DNA of 64,000 nt from positions 981,001-1,045,000 of the forward strand of contig BPGV01000001.1 in NCBI GenBank assembly GCA_026003215.1, read 5' to 3'. The stretch is from Bacteroidia bacterium (GTDB lineage Bacteria > Bacteroidota > Bacteroidia > SpSt-205). The notes beneath the pieces were generated by a model. The model was not told where the DNA came from and ran no database searches. It was given only the letters and a program-made list of their open reading frames with translations. Numbering within the stretch: position 1 is the stretch's first letter; each line of letters begins with the position of its first letter. The translations under genes were made by a program, and so were the position numbers. This document shows positions 52,201 to 59,992 of the stretch, piece by piece.

Positions 52201-52428
52201 CTTTCCCACCTCACCCTTCGCAAGCAAAAAGCCCGCCTCGCCTTCGCTCAAGAAGTGCCCCTCCCCCCCCTGCTTAGCTTCTTAGAGAGCTTACGGCCAG
52301 CCCATACTTTCCGGTTTATTCCTGCCGACTCCCAGCTTATTGTAGAAATCTCTAATATTTCTGGTCCGAAGGTACTTTTAGCCCTCTTAGAAGCCTTACA
52401 AATGACCCTATTTTCTCAACCTGTATGA
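49228..52428 (+). CDS. mfd: Transcription-repair coupling factor
   Basis: A 1066-residue Mfd. Domain order: UvrB-homology region with FLPAIGEGTVALRNSREVEK, the RNA-polymerase-interacting CarD-like domain near residues 385-445 (LSELRVGDIVVHKKYGIARF), then the translocase with Walker A GDVGFGKTE (about 540-548), DEEHKFGV (about 641), SMSATPIPRTLQMA and QLRGRVGRGGRQAYCYLL. The TRCF C-terminal domain (FADALRLRW-like, about 950-1040) follows. It strips stalled RNA polymerase from lesions and recruits UvrA. Slightly shorter than the E. coli protein. Overlaps holA by four bases (ATGA). Confidence 0.95.
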   Translation: MAHRLNLPREMLLASPRPLHITDLRGAAPAFALHTLLDTQAGPVLILTPHADAALALLQDLSLLGHKERVAFLPAIGEGTVALRNSREVEKAYTLSRLLTGEALWVIAPMESFAEPLPTPTEWQNHLMPLRSGSAVDRAFLVELLTTYDFLEVDTVGEPGQFAWRGAVIDVFSYAYPYPLRLRLEADTLMRIQRFNPETQLSEGELSHAWLLPSLSAITPKPSAWVADFFSAEASILLIEGQACLAQLKRLKSPAEEAFLPLAKRAIELGHEAAVEPATTFSYPTHAQPSFPHNLDLLYEHLRTLPIEKLYLFAENERQKLRLERLLAPAEVPYPIDIQVGSLSAGFYDPQTRRAHYTDHQIFRKVYAPPVHRSFRRSEALVLRELSELRVGDIVVHKKYGIARFGGLVPIPHTDPPQEGVKLIFADDAILYVPIPQLSDIARYRAPTDTPPKLSRLGSTEWQRTTERVRKRLREVAIDLVRLYARRKLLPGYAFGPDTLLQAEMESRFPYEETPDQLTASQEVKKDMESPTPMDRLLCGDVGFGKTEVALRAAFKTVQEGKQVAFLAPTTVLVMQHLRTIQARLADFPVRVEALSRLQTPKQQKEILRRLATGEVDILIGTHRILSDDVQFKDLGLLIIDEEHKFGVMAKEKLREKYPTVDTLSMSATPIPRTLQMALSGIREISLITTPPPNRLPVQTKVRPFSWDLVKEALEKELARGGQAFFVHNNISELPRLTDKIRQLLPEAEVAFIHAQMPARQVEDTLLSFIYQQIAVLVTTNLVESGLDIPNANTIIVNQAHRFGLSDLHQLRGRVGRGGRQAYCYLLVPGLYHLSPDALRRLEALEEFSDLGSGFQIAMRDLEIRGAGDFFGREQSGFIADIGYDLYQQLLEEAIAQIREEEGIDLPADKASPSITLQCTVEGDWPARIPAEWVPYASTRLEIYRRMSAVATEDELQALLRELTDRFGPLPEAVLGLADALRLRWTGEKIGLSHLTLRKQKARLAFAQEVPLPPLLSFLESLRPAHTFRFIPADSQLIVEISNISGPKVLLALLEALQMTLFSQPV

Positions 52429-53417
52429 AGGTTCCGCCGCCGCCTTTTGTGTGGGTCCTCTATGGACAGGACGAGTTTCGGCGCAGTCAGCGACGGAAAG
52501 CCCTCGTAGAAGCCCTCATAGGGGATGGGCCGACTGACTTTATGCTTACGGTATGGCGCGGGAAAGCCTTCACCGAAGCCGCCTTTCCCCAACTGTATGA
52601 GCTACCCTTCTTAGCCCCCCACAAAGTTTCTGTGGTTCTTGAGGCCGAGGCGCTATCCAAAACACTTCTCAAAACCCTTACCCAATACGTAGAGAAGCCT
52701 GCCCCACACGGTTACTTGATTTTAGATTTCAACCAGGAGTCAGCCCCTGCATTTCCCAAGCTATCCCATGTACAGACAGAAAGCTTCTCTCCCCCTAAGC
52801 CGCGTGAGGCCATAGACTGGGTCTTGCAGACAGCTGAGGCTGAGAGCCTTGTCCTTTCGCCAGAGGCAGCTGCGCTCTTGGTAGAGACCTTAGGCCCAGA
52901 CCTACGCCTTTTGTATGAGACCCTACGCACCCTTAAAGTGTATCGGCTTTCTGCTCCCGAAGCTCCTCTTACCCCCACCGAGGTAGGCGAAGCCTTAGGC
53001 CTTCATCCCCAATACAGCATCTATCGGCTCATAGAGGCCCTCGCCGCGAAAAACTCTTCTTCTATCCTACAAATAGGTGCTTTTTTTGCAGAAGATATGC
53101 GAAACTTCCCCTTACTGCAGATTTTATGGCATTTACGGCAGTTTTTCCAGAATCTATCTATTTTACACCTCTCAGGCACGCCTGCTCGGGCTGAGGCTAT
53201 CCAAAAAAGCTTACGCCTTCGCTTTGCCTTCCAAGCCAAGCCCTACGAGCAAGCCCTTAAGCACTACTCCCTCTCTGCTTGTGGGGAGGCACTGACCCTC
53301 CTGCGGGAAACGGAAGCGCGCCTCAAGGGCGTACTTCCTTCACGCCAAAGTGAAGCCCAACTCCTACAAGGACTCCTCCTTCAGCTCATGGGGGCCCGAC
53401 CTTTGCCCCTGTTATGA
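52425..53417 (+). CDS. holA: DNA polymerase III delta subunit
   Basis: A 330-residue HolA. AAA+-like fold: FVWVLYGQDEFRRSQRRKAL (degenerate P-loop region), FLAPHKVSVVLEAEALSKTL, GYLILDFNQESAPAFPKL, then the domain III helices HPQYSIYRLIEALAAKNSSS and LPSRQSEAQLLQGLLLQLM at the end. Delta opens the beta clamp in the clamp loader. ATG overlaps the mfd stop (ATGA). Its last 6 bases overlap the convergent hpf gene. Confidence 0.88.
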   Translation: MKVPPPPFVWVLYGQDEFRRSQRRKALVEALIGDGPTDFMLTVWRGKAFTEAAFPQLYELPFLAPHKVSVVLEAEALSKTLLKTLTQYVEKPAPHGYLILDFNQESAPAFPKLSHVQTESFSPPKPREAIDWVLQTAEAESLVLSPEAAALLVETLGPDLRLLYETLRTLKVYRLSAPEAPLTPTEVGEALGLHPQYSIYRLIEALAAKNSSSILQIGAFFAEDMRNFPLLQILWHLRQFFQNLSILHLSGTPARAEAIQKSLRLRFAFQAKPYEQALKHYSLSACGEALTLLRETEARLKGVLPSRQSEAQLLQGLLLQLMGARPLPLL

Positions 53418-53705
53418 ACGGATAGTTTCTTTATACCGAGTAAGCTGGCGACGAGCGGCCAAGAGGGCTTTGTCAAACGCTTCTTGAAAGTTATCGGCTT
53501 TTTCTTCGGCAACGAGGGTTTCGCCGGGCACTTGGAAACGCAGCCGGACTTGACGAGTAGGACTTTTATCGCCCAACTCCTGCAAGTAAATATCCGTAGC
53601 TATGACAAAGGAAAAATCTGTCAGCAAACGTTCCATGCGATCTTCCACATAACTGACAAAGCTTTCGCTGACCTTAGCGGTGCCACTGTGCAGCTGGTAA
53701 CGCAT
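53412..53705 (-). CDS. hpf: Ribosome hibernation-promoting factor, short form
   Basis: A 97-residue HPF/RaiA-fold protein: GTAKVSESFVSYVEDRMERL, ATDIYLQELGDKSPTRQVRL, PGETLVAEEKADNFQEAFD and ALLAARRQLTRYKETI. Short HPF without the C-terminal dimerisation domain. It binds the 30S decoding region in stationary phase and blocks translation. The start ATG is 7 bases after an exact -7 box. Single gene unit. Confidence 0.9.
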   Translation of the reverse strand: MRYQLHSGTAKVSESFVSYVEDRMERLLTDFSFVIATDIYLQELGDKSPTRQVRLRFQVPGETLVAEEKADNFQEAFDKALLAARRQLTRYKETIRS

Positions 53706-53712
53706 ACTCCTG

Positions 53713-53720
53713 CAAATGTA
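53713..53720 (-). promoter_or_regulatory. -7 element TACATTTG of hpf
   Basis: Exact TAnnTTTG on the minus strand, 7 bases before the hpf ATG at 53705. Confidence 0.73.
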
Positions 53721-53765
53721 AGTAAGTCCCCCGGCATTTCCCCTTTGGGGTTAGGCTCCTCGCTA

Positions 53766-53780
53766 TGAGAGATCCTCTCA
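53766..53780. promoter_or_regulatory. Short inverted repeat over the -33 region
   Basis: TGAGAG-ATC-CTCTCA, a perfect 6-bp inverted repeat with 3 centre bases. It lies 12 bases upstream of the TAACTTTG box of the next gene, where -33 contacts would fall. It could be a repressor operator or chance. Confidence 0.3.
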
Positions 53781-53792
53781 GCTCAACCTTCA

Positions 53793-53800
53793 TAACTTTG
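53793..53800 (+). promoter_or_regulatory. -7 element TAACTTTG
   Basis: Exact match, 4 bases before the ATG at 53805. Confidence 0.74.
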
Positions 53801-53804
53801 CCTT

Positions 53805-55058
53805 ATGCTCAATAGCCCTTCTAAAAGCACTAATATTTTGTACCTATCAAGCTGGAGAACATTATTCGCCAATAATCATGAAGTTTTTTTTATATATGTG
53901 GCTATTCTACATATATTCGTCAGGATGATAATTCTTGCTTTTTTTTCAGATCCTCCGCATGGCTTAGAAGACTTAGATATTGCTGTACACTTGGCTCGGG
54001 GCGAAGGTTTCAGTTTTGGCGATAGGGGCCCTACGACTTGCAAAGGACCGTTTTACCCTTCATTTTTAGCCTTTTTCATCTGGATAGGATTTGATCCACT
54101 AAATCTTTGGCCAGTAGCTCTAATACAACATATCCTATTAGCCTTTGTCCCTTTTCTCATGTACAAGTTGGGCAAATACATGGGTTATCCCCGAGTCGCT
54201 CAGTGGGCAGCATTGTTTTTTGCGATTCATCCTTCTTATCTTTATGCGCCCAAAGTATTGGAAAACACTTCTCTACTTATATTTTTGAGTGTTTTGTGGG
54301 GTATAACCCTTTATCGGCTACGTGAAAATCCCAATTGGGCATGGGTAGTTTTCATAGGCCTCTGGCTGGGCCTGAGCTGGATAGAAAAACCGCCTGTTTT
54401 GCTGCCGATGGGATTAGCGATCTTGCTCATTGTCCCAAGAAAATATTGGTTGCCTATTGGTCTAATAGGGTTTTTACCTGTAGGCTTATGGGCTCTTAGA
54501 GGATATTTAGTATTCGGTTATCCCACATGGAGCAAGACATATGCAGGCCAAAGCAGCCTTCCTATTGCATGGACGCCAAGCCACAACCCCTCTCTTAAGT
54601 ACGCCTTGTCGGTAGAATTTGAATGCTATGTGGATTCTCTCCTGCATGTAGCAGAAGCCGTCAGCGGCCCCGAATTTGAACGACTAACCCAAAAAATCAT
54701 AAAAGAAAAGATTGGGCCCATTATGTTAGAAAAATCTATGATGAATGCCCTAATGTATTGGTGGATACCTTGGAGATACTGGGGAAATAACTCCCTATCC
54801 TTTTGGATAGCACGAAAAATACCAGTGATACTCATCAACACTTTTTTCCTACTCGGTGTTGTTCTGGGATTCAGGCGCTACAAAGGCCTTATATTATTCG
54901 TTTTGCTTGTCAGTGCTATTTTTACAGCTACTTATGCATTTTATCATGCTCTTTATATTCGGTATAAGTTAGACATAGAATGGCTTCAGCTTTATGTGTG
55001 TGCAATAGGAGCCTTAGAAATAAAGCAGAGGGTACAACGACTTTTGTCTGGCGACTAA
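53805..55058 (+). CDS. Multi-pass membrane glycosyltransferase-like protein (GT39/ArnT-like)
   Basis: A 417-residue membrane protein with about nine to ten hydrophobic segments. LEDLDIAVHLARGEGFSFGD early on fits the first periplasmic loop of GT39/ArnT-type transferases (two acidic residues that bind lipid-linked sugar). FAIHPSYLYAPKVLENTSLL and KPPVLLPMGLAILLIVPRKY also fit that fold. The exact family is uncertain. It is plainly more AT-rich than the genes on both sides and uses more A/T-ending codons, which suggests recent transfer or a different history. Start ATG 4 bases after a -7 box. Substrate unknown. Confidence 0.72.
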   Translation: MLNSPSKSTNILYLSSWRTLFANNHEVFFIYVAILHIFVRMIILAFFSDPPHGLEDLDIAVHLARGEGFSFGDRGPTTCKGPFYPSFLAFFIWIGFDPLNLWPVALIQHILLAFVPFLMYKLGKYMGYPRVAQWAALFFAIHPSYLYAPKVLENTSLLIFLSVLWGITLYRLRENPNWAWVVFIGLWLGLSWIEKPPVLLPMGLAILLIVPRKYWLPIGLIGFLPVGLWALRGYLVFGYPTWSKTYAGQSSLPIAWTPSHNPSLKYALSVEFECYVDSLLHVAEAVSGPEFERLTQKIIKEKIGPIMLEKSMMNALMYWWIPWRYWGNNSLSFWIARKIPVILINTFFLLGVVLGFRRYKGLILFVLLVSAIFTATYAFYHALYIRYKLDIEWLQLYVCAIGALEIKQRVQRLLSGD

Positions 55059-55073
55059 GTCAGGATGATATTG

Positions 55074-55081
55074 TATCTTCG
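55074..55081 (+). promoter_or_regulatory. -7 element, near match TATCTTCG
   Basis: One mismatch to TAnnTTTG, 5 bases before the ATG at 55087. Confidence 0.4.
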
Positions 55082-55086
55082 CCGGG

Positions 55087-57525
55087 ATGAGTGTCGCCGT
55101 AGCCACCCAGCCGACGGTAGCTGTCCGTCGGCGTATCCGTAAGGTCGCCGTCTTAGGCGCAGGCGTAATGGGCTCTCAAATAGCGTTACACTTTGCCGGG
55201 GCCGGCTTCCCTGTACTTCTCTTAGACATAGCCCCTAAGGAACTCAAACCCGAAGAAGCCGCGCAAGGTCTGTCCTTAGACTCACCACAGGTGCGTAACC
55301 GCCTCGTCCATGAACTTTTCCAGCGGGCCCTCAGGCTCTCGCCTTCGCCTACTTACGATAGCACAGTCCCCACCCGAGTCTCCTTAGGTAACTTTTCCGA
55401 TGACCTTCCCAAGATTGCCGAAGCCGACTGGATTATAGAAGTAGTCGTAGAAGACCTCTCCATAAAGCGCGCCCTCTATGAAGAAGTAGAAAAATACCGC
55501 CGTCCCGCCACCCTCATCACCAGCAACACTTCGGGGATACCCATGCGGTTTTTGACCGAAGGACGCTCTGAAGATTTTCGTCGGCATTTTGCGGGCACCC
55601 ACTTTTTCAATCCGCCTCGCTATCTCCCCCTTTTGGAGATTATCCCCGGCCCCGACACCGACCCAGAAGTACTCCAGTTTCTCATGGATTTTGGGCAGAT
55701 TCACTTAGGTAAGCGCACCGTTTTATGTAAGGATACGCCGGCCTTTATCGCCAATCGGATAGGGGTTTTTGCTATCATGCATCTTTTACATGCGCTCCCC
55801 CGCTATGGCCTCTCAGTAGAAGAAATTGACAAGCTCACCGGGCCAGCCATCGGGCACCCTAAGTCGGCCACCTTCCGTACCGCCGATGTGGTAGGGCTGG
55901 ATACCCTGGCCAAAGTGGCCCAAGGCCTCTACCAAAACTGCCCTCACGACGAAGCCCGAGAAACCTTCCGCCTCCCCGACTACTTGGAAAAAATGCTCCA
56001 AAGGGGACTTTTAGGCGAAAAGGCCGGGAAAGGCTTCTACCAAAAAATGCGCCTCAATGGTACCAGCGAGATTTACAGCTTAGACCTGGCCACCTTAGAA
56101 TACCGACCTCAGAAAAAATTGCGTTCTGCCCTGCTGGAGCAGCTCAAAAACGAAGAAGACCTCCGAAAGCGCCTCCGTCTAATAGCTAAGAGCACGGAAC
56201 CGTATGCGGAGATCCTAAAAGAAAACATGGCAGCCATTTTTGCTTATGTTTCACACAGGATACCGGAGATATCCGATGAACTCTATCCGATAGATGACGC
56301 TATCCGTGCAGGTTTTGGGTGGAAGCTGGGTCCTTTTGAAAAATGGGACGCCATAGGCCTGGAAGAAGGCCTGCATGCCATCCAGAAATACGGCTTTTCT
56401 GCGGCACCCTGGGTGCATCGCATGGTAGAGAAAGGCTATACGCGGTTCTATGAGATACGGAATGGCCGCCGCTTCGTGTATAGCCCCACCCATGAGACCT
56501 ATATAGAAGTGCCCGGCCAAGACCGCCTTATCTACTTAGATACCCTGCGCGAAGAAAAGGTCATCTGGCACAATAGCGGGGCTTCGTTGTTTGATGTAGG
56601 GGATGGGGTGCTCTGCTTAGAGTTCCACACCAAGATGAATACGATTGGTGGGGAGGTGCTGGATGCTATCAACAAAGCCGTAGATATTGCGGAGAAACAC
56701 TACGATGGGCTTATCATCGGCAATCAAGGGGAAAACTTCTCGGCGGGCGCTAATCTGGCGATGATCTTCATGCTGGCGGTGGAGCAGGAGTGGGATGAGC
56801 TGGACTTTGCGGTGCGGGCTTTTCAACGCACGGTGATGCGCTTACGGCATAGCGCCATTCCGGTCGTAGTGGCGCCCCATGGGCTTACCTTGGGAGGGGG
56901 GTGCGAAATGGCCTTACACGCCGATGGCGTACAAGCCGCCGCTGAAACCTATATCGGCCTCGTGGAAGTAGGCGTAGGCCTTATCCCCGCCGGCGCCGGC
57001 ACCAAAGAAATGGCCGCTCGCATCGCCGAACGCTACGTGGACGGTGATGTAGAACTCAACTACTTCCGCGATATACTGACCTTAATCGCTACCGCTAAGG
57101 TGGCCACCTCCGCCTTTGAAGCCCTCCAGTTTGGCCTGCTGAAGCCCCACCAAACCCGCATCACCCTCAACCGCGACAAACTCCTTTACGATGCCAAGGC
57201 CTACGTACGCCTTTTAGCGGAACAAGGGTATCGGCCGCCACAACCCCGCACCCAAATACGCGTTTTGGGCCGCACCGCCCTCGGCGGCGTAGAAGCTTCT
57301 ATTTACCAGATGTGGCAAGGCGGCTTCATCACCGAATACGATTACTTCATCACCCGTAAGCTGGCCTACGTCCTGGCAGGCGGCGACCTCACCGGCACCC
57401 AATATGTCAGCGAACAGTACCTCTTGGATTTAGAACGGGAGACTTTCCTTAGCTTGTGTGGGGAACGGCGCACCTTGGAACGTATCCAACACATGCTCAA
57501 AACCGGTAAGCCCCTGCGTAACTAA
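55087..57525 (+). CDS. fadN: 3-hydroxyacyl-CoA dehydrogenase/enoyl-CoA hydratase, FadN type
   Basis: An 812-residue bifunctional beta-oxidation enzyme. The NAD-binding dehydrogenase comes first (VAVLGAGVMGSQIALHFAGA; HFFNPPRYLPLLEIIPGPDT; DTPAFIANRIGVFAIMHLLH), then a second dehydrogenase C-terminal repeat. A crotonase domain lies at about residues 500-680 (LCLEFHTKMNTIGGEVLDAI, NQGENFSAGANLAMIFMLA, HGLTLGGGCEMALHADGVQA). This order is the reverse of E. coli FadB and matches B. subtilis FadN. It hydrates enoyl-CoA and oxidises 3-hydroxyacyl-CoA. The usual thiolase partner (FadA) is not adjacent. Confidence 0.9.
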   Translation: MSVAVATQPTVAVRRRIRKVAVLGAGVMGSQIALHFAGAGFPVLLLDIAPKELKPEEAAQGLSLDSPQVRNRLVHELFQRALRLSPSPTYDSTVPTRVSLGNFSDDLPKIAEADWIIEVVVEDLSIKRALYEEVEKYRRPATLITSNTSGIPMRFLTEGRSEDFRRHFAGTHFFNPPRYLPLLEIIPGPDTDPEVLQFLMDFGQIHLGKRTVLCKDTPAFIANRIGVFAIMHLLHALPRYGLSVEEIDKLTGPAIGHPKSATFRTADVVGLDTLAKVAQGLYQNCPHDEARETFRLPDYLEKMLQRGLLGEKAGKGFYQKMRLNGTSEIYSLDLATLEYRPQKKLRSALLEQLKNEEDLRKRLRLIAKSTEPYAEILKENMAAIFAYVSHRIPEISDELYPIDDAIRAGFGWKLGPFEKWDAIGLEEGLHAIQKYGFSAAPWVHRMVEKGYTRFYEIRNGRRFVYSPTHETYIEVPGQDRLIYLDTLREEKVIWHNSGASLFDVGDGVLCLEFHTKMNTIGGEVLDAINKAVDIAEKHYDGLIIGNQGENFSAGANLAMIFMLAVEQEWDELDFAVRAFQRTVMRLRHSAIPVVVAPHGLTLGGGCEMALHADGVQAAAETYIGLVEVGVGLIPAGAGTKEMAARIAERYVDGDVELNYFRDILTLIATAKVATSAFEALQFGLLKPHQTRITLNRDKLLYDAKAYVRLLAEQGYRPPQPRTQIRVLGRTALGGVEASIYQMWQGGFITEYDYFITRKLAYVLAGGDLTGTQYVSEQYLLDLERETFLSLCGERRTLERIQHMLKTGKPLRN

Positions 57526-57529
57526 GAAC

Positions 57530-58312
57530 GTGGGCTTGGCCCGTATCTTCCATAGCTGGCCTCGTACAGGAGCTTTTCTGCTGCCTACCATAGGGATGGC
57601 TCAGGTGCTTTCCTTAGGTTCTTGCATTGTAGAAGTACGCGAGCCGCAGGGACCTCCCACGCGGACCCTGATACTTCTGCCAGGCTGGAACTATAGCCGA
57701 GAGGCGTGGTGCAAGCAGTCCCGCGTCTGCGCTGAAGCTTTGCGCCGAGGGTATCGCCTCCTCCTCTTTGACATGGGCAAGAGCATTTATGCTTCGGCTA
57801 TTTTCCCAGAGACTCGGCCAGACTGGCGCGCCTACCCTACCCTGCGTACCTTGCTGGATACCGTGCTCCCTGAGCTGAAACGCCGCCAGCTCCTCCTCCC
57901 TAAGGGCAACTTTCTCTTGGGCCTCTCCACAGGCGGACGCGGGGTAGTCATGCTCTTAGCGCATACGGGCACCCTTTTCCAAGGAGGAGCCGCCCTTTCC
58001 GGCGACTTTGACCCGCACTTAGACCCGAGAGACCCTCTCCTACGCGGGTGGTATGGCCCCTACAGCGAGAGATGGGATACCGTAGATAATCCCCTTCGCT
58101 TGGCCGCACGCCTCCAAGCGCCACTGTTTCTCGCCCATGGCATAGCCGACAAAGTGGTCCCCTACCAACATACCCAGCGCTTGTACGAGACCCTCCGCCA
58201 AGCCCACCCTACCCTCCCCGTACAAATCCATTTAGACCCTATAGGCGGGCATGACTTCCCCTTCTGGGAGAAGTACGCCTTCCAAGCCTTAGATTTTTTT
58301 GACACCCTATGA
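57530..58312 (+). CDS. Alpha/beta hydrolase
   Basis: A 260-residue (from GTG 57530) alpha/beta hydrolase. The oxyanion region is LILLPGWNYSREAW. The nucleophile elbow reads FLLGLSTGGRGVVM (G-x-S-x-G, Ser in LSTGG), the acid is in FLAHGIADKVVPYQHTQRL (Asp), and the His is in PIGGHDFPFW. Fold and motifs resemble esterase/peptidase-like hydrolases. The start is uncertain: GTG at 57530 is 5 bases after the fadN stop; ATG at 57596 (MAQVLSLGSC) would drop 22 residues and equally suits a cytosolic protein. Coupled to the next gene by ATGA. Confidence 0.82.
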   Translation: MGLARIFHSWPRTGAFLLPTIGMAQVLSLGSCIVEVREPQGPPTRTLILLPGWNYSREAWCKQSRVCAEALRRGYRLLLFDMGKSIYASAIFPETRPDWRAYPTLRTLLDTVLPELKRRQLLLPKGNFLLGLSTGGRGVVMLLAHTGTLFQGGAALSGDFDPHLDPRDPLLRGWYGPYSERWDTVDNPLRLAARLQAPLFLAHGIADKVVPYQHTQRLYETLRQAHPTLPVQIHLDPIGGHDFPFWEKYAFQALDFFDTL

Positions 58313-58842
58313 GTGAGACCCAGTGGCTTTCCCTATTGATTGTGGCCCTGAGTGGCATTCTCAGCGTAAGTGCCGTGCTTATCTTTTTCTGGCGACGGGA
58401 GATAGCCGAACGAGAACGCCTCCTCAGGCAGCAGATACTCCAGACCACACTTCCTTTACGCCTGCAAGCCTTAGAGCGTGCCGCCCTTTTCTTAGAACGA
58501 AACGACCCAAATAATCTCTTACCCCGATTGGCCCCCCATACTTTCTCTCGCACGACCGACCTTATCCAAACCCTCTTCCAATCCATCCAAGACGAATACC
58601 TCTACAACGCTGCCCAGCAGATCTACATGGGGCCCCAAGTATGGATAGCGCTCCGAAACGCCAAAAATGCCCTGTTCCAAACCCTCCAAGCTACCATGAA
58701 TGAATATCCTCCCACACATCTTCCCCCCCTCCAGTGGGTAGAAAAGTTCAAAGAGAAATGGCGCAGTCTGACGCCTGACCCCTTTCAAGTGGGCTTAGGC
58801 GCAGTGCATGGGGCAATGCAACGATTAGTCCAAGAAAGTTAG
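58309..58842 (+). CDS. Conserved membrane-anchored protein of unknown function
   Basis: A 177-residue protein with one N-terminal membrane helix (LSLLIVALSGILSVSAVLIFFW, residues 7-28) and a helical cytosolic part. TLPLRLQALERAALFLERND, SIQDEYLYNAAQQIYMGPQVW and ALRNAKNALFQTLQA look like a conserved Bacteroidota family I have seen as hypothetical proteins, but I cannot name it. Overlaps the hydrolase stop (ATGA). Followed by the bactofilin promoter. Confidence 0.7.
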   Translation: MSETQWLSLLIVALSGILSVSAVLIFFWRREIAERERLLRQQILQTTLPLRLQALERAALFLERNDPNNLLPRLAPHTFSRTTDLIQTLFQSIQDEYLYNAAQQIYMGPQVWIALRNAKNALFQTLQATMNEYPPTHLPPLQWVEKFKEKWRSLTPDPFQVGLGAVHGAMQRLVQES

Positions 58843-58854
58843 GCAGATAAGCTT

Positions 58855-58862
58855 TATATTTG
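58855..58862 (+). promoter_or_regulatory. -7 element TATATTTG
   Basis: Exact TAnnTTTG, 4 bases before the GTG at 58867 and 10 before the in-frame ATG at 58873. The standard spacing favours the GTG. Confidence 0.74.
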
Positions 58863-58866
58863 CCGA

Positions 58867-59367
58867 GTGAGTATGTGGAAAAAAAATGGCACCTCGCCTA
58901 TTCCCCACGAAAAAGCCCTGTCTCTTTTAGGCGAAGGGAGTGAAGTAAAAGGGGAGTTTCGGACGCCGGGTGCCCTTCGTATAGAAGGGCGTTTTGAGGG
59001 AACTTTACGCGTAGAAGGGCGTCTGGTTATTGCCTCTACTGCCGAGGTGAAAGGAACTATACATGCTTCTCAGGTGCTGATTGGCGGCTTGTTTCAAGGG
59101 GATGTCTTTGCCGAAGAGTTAGTAGAGATAGCCAGTACAGCCACGGTACGTGGAGAGATCCGCACCAGAAAGTTAGAAGCACACAGTGGATCCCAGTTAG
59201 AGTTGCGTTGTTATGTGGGAGAGGGCGTCCTCCAAGCGCCCCCCTCCATGGAAAAAGGGGATAAGCTGCCTAACCGGGTCTCTTTGCCCTTAGAGGCGGG
59301 CCCGCCCCAAAAAGCGGCCAAGGACCAAAAACCCGCAGAAGAAAAAGCCTCTAAGCGTCTCCATTAA
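58867..59367 (+). CDS. Bactofilin (polymer-forming cytoskeletal protein)
   Basis: A 166-residue protein. A right-handed beta-helix core of about 100 residues has the GE-x-x-x-x-G pattern: GEGSEVKGEFRTPGALRIEG, FEGTLRVEGRLVIASTAEVKG, IHASQVLIGGLFQGDVFAEE, ASTATVRGEIRTRKLEAHSG. Disordered, Lys/Pro-rich tails lie at both ends, as usual. Bactofilins polymerise without nucleotide and shape the cell or organise envelope enzymes. GTG start at 58867 chosen by -7 spacing. LptC-like, CorC-like and flavin reductase genes follow. Confidence 0.9.
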   Translation: MSMWKKNGTSPIPHEKALSLLGEGSEVKGEFRTPGALRIEGRFEGTLRVEGRLVIASTAEVKGTIHASQVLIGGLFQGDVFAEELVEIASTATVRGEIRTRKLEAHSGSQLELRCYVGEGVLQAPPSMEKGDKLPNRVSLPLEAGPPQKAAKDQKPAEEKASKRLH

Positions 59368-59386
59368 AATCCGCCGGACAGCGGTC

Positions 59387-59992
59387 ATGTCCGAAGTCTT
59401 TTTCGGGTGTCTCCCTCCTACCCACAGGTACTCCTACCTAAGGAAGCTGTGGAGTTGGCTCAGCCTGAGCTTATGCTTAAGCCTGAGCTGCCGTTCTAAG
59501 GGTGAGGGACGCACGCCCACACCAGAATGGCTTATGACCCGCCAACGCCTTCCCCTCTACGAAGCTGCGGCTTACACAGCCGTATGGCGGGATACCTCTG
59601 AGCACCTTTACCACTTGCGAGCCACCCATGTGAGTCGTGAGCGCCGCGGCGATACCCTGGTATGGCACATGAGCCATGGCGTTTGGCTTACCCATATCGG
59701 GCCAGAGGGAGACACGCTCGAGCGCCTTTTTAGCCAGGAAGCCGACTTCTTCCCAGAAAAGGGACTCTTTTACGCCCGCTACGCTGTCCAAGTCTCCACT
59801 CATGAAGGGCTTTTTTTAGAGACGGATTTACTCTGGTGGGACCGAGAAAAAGCCCTTTTGGTGGCGCCCGGCTGGGTACGCTTACGCACCCCCAAGGAAA
59901 TGCTCCGCGGAGAAGGCTTAGAATATCACACCCAGAGGCGTACTTATCGCTTGCGCCGCACCCAAGGGCGTGTGCAATCCCCCCTGTCATGA
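59387..59992 (+). CDS. LptC-like lipoprotein (LPS export)
   Basis: A 201-residue lipoprotein. The signal helix LWSWLSLSLCLSLSC ends in a lipobox with Cys35. The rest alternates short beta strands (YHLRATHVSRERRGDTLVWH, ARYAVQVSTHEGLFLETDLL, GEGLEYHTQRRTYRLRRTQG), matching the beta-jellyroll of LptC-type proteins, with the late GxGxxY-like turn GEGLEYH. LptC bridges LptBFG to LptA. Family assignment rests on pattern only. The N-terminal 18 residues before the signal helix look out of place; a later start is possible. ATGA overlap with the next gene. Confidence 0.65.
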   Translation: MSEVFFGCLPPTHRYSYLRKLWSWLSLSLCLSLSCRSKGEGRTPTPEWLMTRQRLPLYEAAAYTAVWRDTSEHLYHLRATHVSRERRGDTLVWHMSHGVWLTHIGPEGDTLERLFSQEADFFPEKGLFYARYAVQVSTHEGLFLETDLLWWDREKALLVAPGWVRLRTPKEMLRGEGLEYHTQRRTYRLRRTQGRVQSPLS

